DNA of 64,000 nucleotides from Pycnopodia helianthoides (taxonomy: Eukaryota > Echinodermata > Asteroidea > Forcipulatida > Asteriidae). Shown here piece by piece: positions 36,701 to 47,655 of this stretch. The notes below the pieces were generated by a model. It searched no databases, had not been told where the DNA came from, and worked only from the letters and a program-made list of their open reading frames with translations. Positions within the stretch are counted from its first letter, which is position 1, and each line of letters starts with the position of its first letter. The stretch covers positions 11,714,075 through 11,778,074 of the forward strand of contig CM063259.1 of NCBI GenBank assembly GCA_032158295.1. Direction: 5' to 3'. The translations under genes were made by a program, and so were the position numbers.

Positions 36701-37770
36701 TACAACACTTGTAGGACCCAACAAACCACCATCCGTCTGTGTGTTGGTAGGTATACACATTCAACTCGGGTACCTATAACAAAAGAGGACAATAGGGTAC
36801 CCCGTTTGGGTGAAGGTCCCCAGTTGAAAAGTGTGTACAATACCCCTGGGAGCTTTTGGCAAATGTTTGAGTAGAAAAAAAGAGGTCCCCGATTGCAAGT
36901 GATACACACTTGGGTGTGTGTGTGTGTGTTTCATTTTTTCATTAAAAAAACAAAAAATGATGAAGCAAACCTTAAAGTCAACTCAGCATCAAAAATTGCT
37001 TATCATTTTTCTGCTAAGCAAAAGTCAGCAGGAAACCAGTCACAGACATTACGTGTGATATGGTGTTTTGGCTGGTGACCTTATTCCAGTGTATATAGCA
37101 AGCACGTTTTGTTCTCAGCTACTTTTTATGCTTAAGCAGCTCTATGAAATTGGGCCCAGATGCGCCCAGCGTGCCAAACGAAATACACAGCGCTGTCAAA
37201 TTGATTGCCTCCGTATAAAGTACGGCCTTCGAGGGATTATGCCTTCAGCAGATATTGACCAAACTTTAATACAAACCATAAATTAAAATTGCCGGGCTGC
37301 ACTTCTTGAATTTCATGACTTCAATTAATTAATTGCTATGAATTATATACAAGGTCTGTATACGCAGGTTGGTCTTTACACTTCGGTAAAATAAAAAGGG
37401 GGCAAATGTAATCGTATTTTGTCACCAGCACGTTCACAAAGGCCCTAAATCATCTTGATTTAGTATCACGAATGGAAGCTGTTTATTGAAAGTGTCAGTA
37501 AAAACCAACAACCAACAACAGCGCCAACCATTTTTGCAGTTATCTTCAGCGTATGCCTTGTGGTGAAGATTAGGCTCGGCCTACAGTTATGTCTGTGACA
37601 TACGATTGTGCTTCTTGGCAAGTAATAGTTTTCAAGCTTTTACCTTCAAAACCACAGCCGAATTTTACACTTATAAAATAAATCATTTTGTTCAACCAAC
37701 AGTTGAAATGGATTCGATTAGACAGTAATGGTTCCGTAATCCGGAAACAGGCGAGCGTAAAGTAGCCCGT
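33778..37770. other. Intergenic stretch with small repeats
   Basis: Holds a degenerate tandem pair of about 136 bp (34080-34165 and 34214-34295, sharing 'cctgaaccac', 'gtcataatctt' and 'gccgtct'), a perfect 13-bp hairpin with 6-nt loop (35084-35115), a family L relative (about 35395-35600), a (GT)n tract at 36914-36930 and a family M copy (36978-37160). No exon supported. Confidence 0.45.
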
Positions 37771-37854
37771 ATGCGCCGTTCCGTTTGCACAGCCCCGGAT
37801 GCGCAGTTCCGTTGGTTCAGCCCCGGATGTGCCGTTTTGTTAGTTTTGCAGCCC
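37771..37854 (+). repeat. Three tandem 28-bp GC-rich units
   Basis: Units at 37771, 37799 and 37827 each start 'atg(c/t)gc(c/a)gtt' and end 'agccc' or 'agccccgg'. They lie in a GC-rich, CpG-containing stretch 670 bp upstream of a candidate first exon, so they could be promoter elements, though nothing proves it. Confidence 0.7.
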
Positions 37855-38520
37855 GAGAGTCGGTTGCAATCGACGGGCTCTGAGCGAGCGCAAAACGATC
37901 CGAGCCCATTTGGCGCTAATCGAGTTTGGCATCCGCGTGGCTAGCCAGCTCATACCACGGCAATCAGCTATACAGCCTTCCCCTCCAATCTATATAGCAT
38001 ATATAAATTATCATACTGCTGGTCGTATCAGGTGTGCGCATTATTGTGTGTGTGAATGAACCGGACGCCTGGTTGGCAGCCCTCGATCCACCTGCCGCTA
38101 GTGAAGATACAAAGACCGAACATCTGGGAAGAAAAGGGGCTCGGCCAATAGCAAGGCGCTCTCGACCGTCTGCAGAATGACCTATTGTTTCCAACGCAGA
38201 TGTACACTCGCTAACATCACACGCTCACTATTGCATAGAATGAAGTTACTTCAGTAAAATCGCGTAGGAAAAAGAGCACCATCGAAGTCATTGTTTTCCT
38301 CAGTACACAAGTAAATTCCTGTTTTTGTTGGCAAAGATATTCAATCCAGGGACATACTGTAAAAAGCAATAAAACTTGCCGAGGACAATACACACTGACA
38401 GAAACGCCTTGTTTATCACTTGAGGGAATTCTCGTGGATTCTTTGTGATAGTGGAAGTCGTTTTGCAGCTCGGGGAGTATTTCTTCGCTGTTGGCACCCG
38501 GCCATATAGGAGTTGATCAA
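37855..38520 (+). promoter_or_regulatory. Promoter-like stretch and possible 5' untranslated region
   Basis: Base composition changes from AT-rich to mixed and CpG-containing; 'tatatagcatatataaa' (about 37992-38008) could be a TATA-like element. It leads to an ATG in good context at 38521. No transcription start can be fixed from sequence alone. Confidence 0.3.
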
Positions 38521-38541
38521 GATGGCAGGCAAGAGAAACCA
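38521..38541 (+). CDS. Candidate short first coding exon (MAGKRNQ)
   Basis: 'gttgatcaagATGGCAGGCA' has a purine at -3 and G at +4, and the frame ends after 7 codons at a consensus donor 'AACCAGgtgagt' in phase 0. The cholinesterase exon that starts after 'tttcacccag' at 59387 is also in phase 0 and is open from its first base through the signal-peptide start, so the two could join across a 20.8-kb intron. No other gene start in the interval competes for it. This is inference from phase and motif only. Confidence 0.35.
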
Positions 38542-39613
38542 GGTGAGTTTCAAAGACTCTGACCGAAATTTGCATTTTTGTTTCCCCCTGAAAATCAGTG
38601 TTCAGGCCAAGCTAACCTGTTTTCTAGTTATAGGTCCAACCATTCTTGGTAAGGAGACGATAACAAGTAACAAATTTCTACCGTTGAAATATTTATTTAA
38701 CCAAACAATGCTATACTGTGTAAACTAGTAGTACTGCCGAACTGTGGGGCTTATAATGCACTCATAAACTTAGTATTATGTTAAGCCAGTGTTCTCAAAA
38801 CATAATACGGGGAATTTGCTTTTATAAGTCAGACGGATCATCGAATTGAAGCTACGGAGAGTAAGTCAACATAATACATCAAATCGCATTAGGCAGATGT
38901 GATGACCACCCACACATTAGGCCTATCAGCCCCCATGCGATCATTTCAATATCATTTGAACAGTTGATGTCTGGAGCGCCATTCTCAGCCCTAATATGTC
39001 CCTTGACATTTTGGAGAGCGGAACTTCTGACGTTTGAGTAAATATATATTATGTGTGTACCGTCCTCCAATCTAATCGATTACAGAGCAGGAAATATTTC
39101 CGCTGACAACGGGGTCTATAGGTGTTTTAAGTTTGGATAAATAAATGTTGTTATTTAGTTTGAGAGGAGAGAGAGCGGAAGTTGGACAATGTTGAGACAG
39201 TTAGAGGTAGGGTCATACTCTGGTCATGATCCGGAAAAGAAATAGTGTCATTTCTATCTGAAAGCCTATACTTGTTAGAAAGATGGTAATGGTAGTTAGC
39301 ATCCTGCGAAATTGTTCCGGCTGGAGTGCCCCCGTTAAATCAATAAAAGTAGGTCGACAAATTTTGAATCTGAGTGAAATGTTTCTCCAGATTTCTGAGG
39401 GGTGGTGTCCGTTCGAGAATGCTGCGGCCAGAGGTGCGGTTTGTACCCGCTGTCACCTTGCTAAACGTGGATGGATTCGACATTCGTAATGAAATTCCGT
39501 GACAGTTTAATTTGCAGTTTAAGTAGACACTGTTTTGAGCTGAAATTTATTGTGTCTTTCTTGAAAACTTTGCCTACAAATCAGCATTACGTCGAAAATA
39601 ACCAAACGATGAC
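38542..39613. other. Non-coding stretch
   Basis: No exon or repeat recognised; if the long-intron model is right this is intron. Confidence 0.4.
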
Positions 39614-40306
39614 ACTGTGGTTGAGGCTGTGGCTGTGACTGCAGCTGCGGCTGTGGTTGTGACTGCAGCTGCGGCTGTGGCTGTGGCTGTGGTTGAGGCT
39701 GTGGTTGTGACTGCAGCTGTGGCTGAGCCTGTGTCTGTGGCTGTGGCTGTGGCTTAGACTGGAGCTGCGGCTGTTGTTGTGGCTGTGGTTGGGGCTGTGG
39801 CTGTGACTGCAGCTGCGGCTTTGGCTGTGGCTGTGGCTGTGGTTGAGGCTGAGGCTGTGACTGTGGCCGTGGTTGTGACTGCAGCTGCGACTGTGACTGT
39901 GGCTGTGATTGAGGCTGTGGCTGTGGCTGTGACTGGAGCTGTGGCTGTGGTTGTGGCTGTGGTAGGGGCTGCAGCTGTGACTGAGGTTCTGGCTGCAGCT
40001 GCGGCTGTGGATGTGGCTGTGACTGCAGCTGCGGCTGTGGCTGATGATTAGGCTGTGGCTGAGGTTCTGGCTGCAGCTGCGGTTGTGGCGTTGGCTGTGG
40101 CTGTGGCTGCGGCTGGCTGCAGCTGCGGCTGTTACTGTGGCCGTGGTTGAGGCTGTGGCCGTGGCTGCAGCTGTGGCTGAGGTTCTGGCTGCAGCTGCGG
40201 CTGTGGCTGAGGCTGGGGTTGAGGCTGTGGATCACCACTGCATTGAAGCACAGGTTGCCATATAGCAACAGCCGCAGCCGCAGCAGTCCCAGCTGCCCTT
40301 TTCGGA
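39614..40306. repeat. Hexanucleotide (GGCTGT/GGCTGC)n array
   Basis: About 690 bp of 6-bp units, mostly GGCTGT with GGCTGC, GACTGC and GGTTGA variants. Its right edge reads 'agccgcagccgcagcag' then 'cttttcggacatggctta', closely like the right end of family A MITEs, suggesting the array grew from the repeated arm of such an element. The minus strand is open for 266 codons (Pro-Gln, Leu-Gln repeats) only because the 6-bp period keeps any frame open. Confidence 0.9.
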
Positions 40307-42643
40307 CATGGCTTATCATACATAAAAAAAAAAGGACTTAAACTATTTTGCTTTAGACATCAATTTGGTCGCGAGTGTTTGCATGCACACAAGAAACAAA
40401 ATGGATGCTAAGAAAATGGCGGTCTGAGGTCAAATCATCATATTCACTTTAGTATAAATATTACAATATAGAGGAAAAGTCATATATTCGGGACAGTCTT
40501 GACAGGCAAAAATTCCGTCTGTTGTGTTGGGGTGTTTGTTTTTTTGTTTTGTTTTGTTTTTTTTGTTTTTTGTTTTTAAATTAGGGTTTGGGGGGGTTCT
40601 TGTTTGTTTTTCATGTAAATAAAATAATTATAATTATATTATTATTGGTATAGATGTGTCTATCTGAAAAAATAACGAGTTTTGTACAGCTTTCCAAATT
40701 TCCCAGACACGGCAGTTCCCTCATTTATCTTGTATACAATAATACATCAAATCAAAGCACTGGGTTTAGTTTCAGTTTATACAAACACCAAGGCAGTTTC
40801 GCTGTCAGCTAAAGGCCCCACGGTTCAGCCGTGATCAAACAAAATGAATTACTGAAATGTAAGAGATACGCATTCAAAAATGCCAATATTTGTTAAACAG
40901 TTTTGCCCTTAGGTCGGCTGCGTTGCGAACACCCCCCCCCCCTCCTCCCTCGGTAAAGGGACGTCAACATTGGCTAGCATTATACCGACGGGGAACATTT
41001 CCCGAGTTGAAATGGATTTAAGAATATATGAGATTCATTAAAAGTCCGTCAAAGTAATTAAGCTTGAACTTCTCTCCTCTTCAATATTTATTTTAGTGTC
41101 GTTGTTGTTTTTTCCCGATAATATTATATGCTTGAGTTAAGGTGGGCTTTTTTCTGAAGACCATTGAAACACACTAAACGAAACGTTGGAAATCGTTGGG
41201 AAACCTGTTCAGTCTGCTCTTGTTAGAACCGCTTTCAGGAATAGCTCCCTATGTGGTTCACTGGGAAAATATTACTAAGTATCCACCTCTATGTTTTTAT
41301 AACCTCAAAGCCGTCAACATGTACTCGTCATCTGCCGTTAAACTGACTATATTTTGACCCTCACGGTGGCTGCGTTGGCCCGCGGGGCGTCTGCGAATCA
41401 CGCCGGGCGAAGTGAACAAAATTACGGTGTAAATTCTAGCTCAAGGTTGGTCTAGTCCTCGCTCCCTCAATCGCTGACGTTTTATTGACGTGCTTTGCCG
41501 AAAACTTAGACACATCTTGTCAACTTATGGTTTACTTTAGAAAATCCGGAGTCCTAAAAATGCAGGTTTCTAAATCTGAATCAGAGGTATACACGAGGTT
41601 GTAGACTCGAGTACGAATTCGATATTCTGGTCTCATAAGAGGTTTATACCATAATGTTTAGTTCCTCGATAGTTTCAATTTATAATGGGGTACTTACGGT
41701 TGGATACATTAATCACCAACGTATTTATATCAATGTCATTAATTTAATTTAAGCACCTAATTTATTTTTTACTGGCTTGTAGAAATTAGCGACTGAATTT
41801 TATTGGACAAAGGACATCCAATGACCATAAGCTAGAGAAATCAAGCTCGGTGAATTAAAATTCTCAATGCTGTAGACCTTAACTGCCTTCCGTATATATA
41901 ACCAAAAAAATGCATAATATTTTCGAGTGCCATGCTCGTATACAAAAACAAAATCATACAAAATTACACAATGCTAAATTGACGCAGCTTCAACTACCTA
42001 ATTTAATTTGAGAGTCGATGGACTGATATTAGAATATTAACTTAATATCGTAGGCTGGGCAATTATGTTATGTGGTTTTAATACAGTGTGTAAACATATG
42101 TCGTTTGGGTATAGGTTTATACCAATACGCATAAGGCAGATAGGAATAATACAAGTTGTTTTTGAGTCGGAGTCTGAACTTAGTCTGTGCTGGGTTTTAG
42201 GAAATTAAAGTTGACTTTTCTGTGCAGTCTCCATTTTGGAGCAGTCCTCTTCAACTCATCACTTGAAAGGCAGGATATACTTTTGGTAATTATCAAAGAC
42301 TAGTATCCCCTACTTGGTGTATTCCACAAAATATACATCAAATAACAACCCTGTGAACATTTGGGCTCATTTGATCATCGAAGTTGCAAGATAATAATGA
42401 AAAAAAAACTCCCTTGCTCTAGAGAATTGTGTGCTTTCAATGCCTGAAAATAGGCTTCATGCCTGAAGCCAGTCTCTGTTTTAGTGAGAAATCATATCTC
42501 CGCACAAAAACGACATTACTTCATAGGGAGTCGTTTGTCACAATGTTTTATACTATCAAGCAGCTCTCAGGTACTCCTTAATACCAGGTATACGTTTTTA
42601 TGGTAAAGTATTTCTCGAGTAGTTAACTAAAGTATCCATTGCT
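40307..42643. other. Non-coding stretch with an old family C-like element
   Basis: T-rich simple sequence at 40525-40575, a C run at 40929-40942, and a diverged family C relative (about 42270-42643) with a minus-strand core near 42300-42410. No exon seen. Confidence 0.4.
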
Positions 42644-43000
42644 TTAAAGACACTGGACACCTTTGGTCACTTGGTGTATCTCAACATATGCACAAAATAA
42701 CAAACCTGTCAAAATTTGAACTCAATTGGTTGTCGAAGTTGCGAGATAATAATGGAAGAAAAAACACCCTTGTCACACGAAGTTGTGTGCTTTCAGATGC
42801 TTGATTTTGAGACCTCACGGTGAGGTCTCAAAATCAATTCTAATATTTTACTGAGAAATTCTCAAAAACTACGTTTCCTCAGAGGGAGCCGTTTCTCACA
42901 ATGTTTTATACTATCAACAGTTCTCCATTGCTCGTTACAAAGTAAGTTTTTATGCTAACAATTATTTTGAGTAATTACCAATAGTGTCCAGTGCCTTTAA
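42644..43000 (-). repeat. TTAA-flanked MITE (family C)
   Basis: TTAA at both ends, 'AGACACTGGACACC' and inverse 'GTGTCCAGTGCCT'. The core is on the minus strand at about 42670-42780. It directly follows the older relative, so two elements sit side by side. Confidence 0.8.
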
Positions 43001-45395
43001 TACATATAATGAGAGAAATTGCTATGTTATATTTCAGGTATAGACAGTGCAGGTCTCGCGCGTATTCGAACTTCCGGGCTTGGTCCCAACCGTATTGAGT
43101 TTTACGTGTGCTGCGTGATTCTGTCTTCAAATAGGACTTTCGTTTAACGTACTTTAACTTTGGAAAGTAAAATTCAGTCATGAAATATATGAAAGTAAAA
43201 GCAATTTAACGAATCAACAAAGAAAAACCTGTGAATTAGACTTGACCTCTGTCATGGTGGAGCACTTGAGGTATGTTTGCATGCAATGCTATAGTTTTTA
43301 GATGGTGAATAAAACAGTTAGTTTTGCTCTCGCGAGTACAAACCCCAATATTTAAGAATAGCGGAAAAATAAGTTTTTCTCGCTTGGGTAAGTATTTTCC
43401 AAAGACTCCGATGACTGATTGAGCTTAAACTTTCACATGTTTTGTTTTTCTTGTACCATGCACATGTACAGTGGGATACAACATGTAGATACCGGTCTTT
43501 GACAGTGTAAAGAAACTTGTAAAGAAACAGTGTAAAGAAACCTCAAAATCTCTGCAAAATAAATCGTTTTAGAATGACAAAAAATTGAGTGGACTTTGAT
43601 TCTGGCTGTTGGCTTTGTGTAGGCACCTCGTCCTCATAAACGTCGAGTGCTTTGTTTTTTGAAGTCAAAGTGGTTTCCTGAGTTGACTGTCGTAGCCAGA
43701 GTTTGGCATAGATTCGGAAACTTGGTTCGGTTTTCGCAATGTTTGTATAAATAACATTTCCTTTAAGACCACAACGAAGAGGTCTTCCCTGATTTTGCCT
43801 AAAAATTGTCTGACCTTGAGCTTCCTGTTTAGACCGGAAGTAGACGCTTCACCTCCATAGAGTTCCCATACTGACGAAATGTTAACTTTAATAGAGTGCA
43901 CTGTCGGGCAAAATGAGAATAGAATTAAAACAGTTTGAGCTTGTACAAATAATCCCTCTTTGACATTATTTTATTAATGGTAGGACTGACATACATATTA
44001 TTGGAATGTGAGTAAAGGAAAGTGCTGTACTTTATTCGGATCTAGAATGTGGTGTTATAGCGCCCAGGGACTTTATTTACATTTGCATTTTACGGACTTA
44101 CGTTTCATGCGCAGCTTGCTAAGGGCCATGGATATCACTGCACACCTAGCCACTCCAATGAAAATCGAAGATCTATGTACGGCACTTCTAGCCCGTTTAA
44201 AGGGGCAGCGCTTGCCTCTCCAGTAGGTTAAAGTGGCAGTGCTCGTGTGCTTCCCTTAAGTTTAAAGGGGCTGCGTGCATTTCCAGTATTAAGTTAAAGC
44301 ATAAACAAGCAAGGAAGGGCCAGTTGCTTTCTGTAGTTCCCGTAAGTTACAGAGAAATGGTTTGCACCTCTTTAAAGGAGCACGCTGCATTTCTAAAAGG
44401 GGTAGTGCTTGCATGTTTATCTTTTTATCACCAGTAGGCCTACCCTGGTTTTGATAAGCTTCTTCTTTACTTCCTTTAATTTTAAACTGAGCATGACCCA
44501 CCGTCACGGCAAGTGCAATACCAAGATAGCTAAATAAACAGTAATGCGCCTCCACAAATAGACAGCGTTTGATCTCAATTTCACAATTACATTTTGTTTT
44601 GCCCAATCAGTGATGGTTTCGTATTATACTTCAATCCGTAGAAGCATCAGATATCTTCCTGATATTCAAACAAGCTCAAAGGGCTGATATTGATGTAACT
44701 TCTTTATTGTCTCTCTGACTGGCTCGGTCGTCCATCACGGTGCATACGTAGCCTATATTATCTCTATTGTCACCACAAGGTTGGGAACCTTTCGTTTCTT
44801 GGAAGACGCGGGCTCGAGACGAGAGGCCCGCCTGCTCATCGATCCTCTCCCAGGTATCAATTTCAGACGGAGATGCCGGCAAGGACACCACTCGAAGTTC
44901 CCAAACCGCGACGGCTGGGGTGAATTTCGACCGACTTCTCGTCAAGAAAGTACATTCTGCATCGATGCTCCCTTTTTTTGTCTTCTTGTTCATGTATTTT
45001 GTTCTTGGTATTGTATATATGTTGTTGTTGTTTTGTTGGTGATGCTCACTTGGGTGTGGTGGTGGAATGCTGATGTAGCCCTCGTTCGACGTATAGTTGT
45101 AGTAGCTACTGCCGTTGCTGATGCTGTAACAGTTTCAAATGCTTTTTCAAATTTTTTGGATTGATACTTTGTTGCCGTTGCGTCTGATATTTGCCGATAT
45201 CTCTATAGACTTTATCATGGGGCAGCCATCTTATTTTCCCCCATTAAAGTCAATGTAAACCACACCGCGGGCTGGGTGAGGAGAAAAGTCTGGCCGATTC
45301 TCTATACATTACTGGAGTTAAATTATTGCAACTAAAAACAGGGAACGTGACCAAAATCAGTTGGACATGGTGAAGATATTTTTTTTTTAGATGTA
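43001..45395. other. Intergenic stretch, no supported gene
   Basis: A plus-strand core-like stretch is at about 43385-43500. At 44780-44855 a CpG-rich piece ends in a donor-like 'CTCCCAGgtatca', and the minus strand of 44676-44993 is open for 105 codons of normal composition but without a recognisable domain or homologue. Confidence 0.35.
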
Positions 45396-45535
45396 GACCC
45401 TTTTCGAAACCGGGGCTTTGGCTTGGGCTACGGCTTTGGATCCGTCCGCCTGTTCGAAGCCCCGAACCAGAATAACTGACGGAGCCATAGTTTACGGAGC
45501 CCAAGCCAAAAATGAGCCGTGCTTTCGAAAAGGTC
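45396..45535. repeat. Family F MITE
   Basis: 'GACCCTTTTCGAAACCGGGG' start and 'GTGCTTTCGAAAAGGTC' end. Between them are 'ggctttggcttgggct' and inverse 'cggagcccaagcc'. Confidence 0.7.
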
Positions 45536-47364
45536 CTCGAACATGTTTCTTTAAAAAGAAAGTCCAATGCATCCTTATGTGGATTGACTGTAATGGCCTT
45601 ATTTCTTTTCCGAGCCCATAACATTGCGACAACAGCTACCTGCACTAGGGAGTCCAATCATCCGCATAACCATGTACATAAAGGCGCCCCAGGGCCGTAA
45701 CGCGGTAAAGTTTGTGCGTCCAAAATATCAACGACTGTTTGACTGCGGGTGTGCTCCTCAAATTAGCATGGTGTCAAACTGTGTTTGTCTGGAATTTAAA
45801 GTTGACGATTTTCACAGGGCAAGGTGACGGAATGTGTGTCATTGGAACTGTCTAAGTCAAGAGGAAGTCTGGTGAATGCCGTGCTCATGATTTGAAGAAA
45901 TATATTCATAATAGTTAAAATAAATATATTCAAATCTTAAGTTCGAATAAAAAAAATTGGGATAATTTTTTTTAAAGTTCCGTGCACCTCACATATTTAT
46001 CATTCACATCAGGCTGACCTATATCTTGAGGTCTGGCAGAATGATGCATTGTGGTAATTCTTATGCTGTTCTATGATGCAACACTGGGGGAAAAGAGTTG
46101 TCGAATTTGATAAGAAATGACTCAAATATTAGGATGTTCTAATTTATGTTTAAATTGTCTGTCTCCCTCTTCTGCGAGTCTGTGAGTGCTTTGACATGAA
46201 CTAGAGCCACGATCTCCTGAGCCATTGTCCAAACCCCTTCTTATTGATCTATTTATTTATTTATTTATCTATTTCGTCTATTTTGTGACTTGTACCAGGG
46301 TAGCTCATCAGTTGTCAAAGACCGGACAGGCCGTCGAAATAAAAGACGAAAAAACTCATAAAAATACGACACAATCCTTGCCTTTACTTCAGATGCTTGA
46401 AACACCTCAAGAATTTGCCTTTAAATTTTGACATTTTTCCTGGGGCGTTCTGGCTCGTTAAACTCTTGCTTTAAATATTTCCATAATAGTTGGACTAAGT
46501 GAATAAATAAACGCAGACAAAATACACTGGGTGACGTAATTCGTAGACAGCGGGTTGTGTCGGTCTCCCTTTGGAATGTCAGCTCGTCTGAAGCAACCGA
46601 GGCGAAATGTGCTAAGACGAACACAAGAGAATCCAGAAAAAAATGTTTTAAACACATTAAAGTATCGATATAATTATCTTTAAGTCTTTCTGGGAAAGTT
46701 GACATTAAGTCTGGTACCCCACCAGTTTAAAACTCACATACACACACACACTCAAGGTATGATTTAAACGGCTTCAGACTCCCCACCGAGAATACGCATT
46801 AGCACGTTTTAAAGTGGCATCTCTGCCGGGACTGGGCACTAGGGCTGCGAGCGCTGGGCCCCACTGGAAAATTGGCGACACACCTGGTGTTATCGTTAAA
46901 AAATAAGAGTAATTGGAAATGCTGGAAGGAAAATATCTTGATGATTTTTTTTAACCACATTTTTTTCCTCAGTCAAAGTCGTCGAAAATATGCAGAAAGT
47001 GCAGCTGCCTTTAAACGACTGGACCGGTAGTAGACGTTGATGTAAAAAAAATAATAAAGCTAACGGAAAACATCTCAATAGACTAAAGGTACCTGGATAA
47101 AGAATCTAAATCTTTGAAAAGAAATGCCCAAAAAGGAAGTTGTTTATAGAATCTTTGTTGAAATTTTTTAATCCACAGTAGGGCACGTGATGATTTGGAG
47201 CCTACAGCAATTATTTGGCGACCGCGACCGGAAAGTAAATGTAAATTGAAGCTCCTGTTCATGCAAGCCAACAAAGAAGATTTGTTCTTAGTCACGTGTA
47301 TATTTTAGTATATATGTATTTTTCTTGTGATAGAGCCGTGAGTGAAGAATGACGCAAGATTGTA
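45536..47364. other. Intergenic stretch
   Basis: Short simple repeats: (TTTA)n near 46250-46270 and (CA)n near 46738-46750. No exon recognised. Confidence 0.4.
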
Positions 47365-47521
47365 GGCCCTTTTCGAAACCACGGGTTTTGGCTTACAGGC
47401 TCCGGCTTGGGCTCCGTCAAGAATTTAAACAAACTTGCGCTCTCGGTACGGGACTTCAAACTGGAAGGACGGTGCCTAGACGCCGAAGCCGATACCTAAA
47501 CCGTGTTTTTTGAAAACGGCC
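47365..47521. repeat. Family F MITE
   Basis: 'GGCCCTTTTCGAAACCACGG' start and inverse 'CCGTGTTTTTTGAAAACGGCC' end; interior 'ggcttgggctccgtc' and 'cgccgaagccg'. Confidence 0.7.
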
Positions 47522-47568
47522 ATTAGACTCGTGCACTCGTTGGATAACACCGTATACAAGAATGTCAC

Positions 47569-47655
47569 ACACTATAGTACCATGCTATGGAGGTAGAAAT
47601 AATTTTGTTACCTCATAATTTCTACCTCCATGGTAGTACTTACTATAGTTTTACC
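47569..47655. repeat. Short palindromic element
   Basis: 'CTATGGAGGTAGAAAT' (47585-47600) is inverted as 'ATTTCTACCTCCATGG' (about 47617-47632), and the flanks 'actatagtac' and 'gtacttactatagt' extend the inversion. Confidence 0.65.

Noticed and set aside
39519..40319. 266-codon minus-strand frame rich in Pro-Gln and Leu-Gln repeats
   Set aside because: It is the translation of the hexanucleotide array; the 6-bp period holds all frames open, and the plus strand gives equally long Ala-Val frames. No start context, domain or splice support.
44676..44993. 105-codon minus-strand frame with ordinary composition
   Set aside because: No recognisable domain, start context or neighbouring exon; I cannot tell it from chance.
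45250..45657. 135-codon minus-strand frame
   Set aside because: Runs straight through a family F MITE, so it is not a conserved gene.
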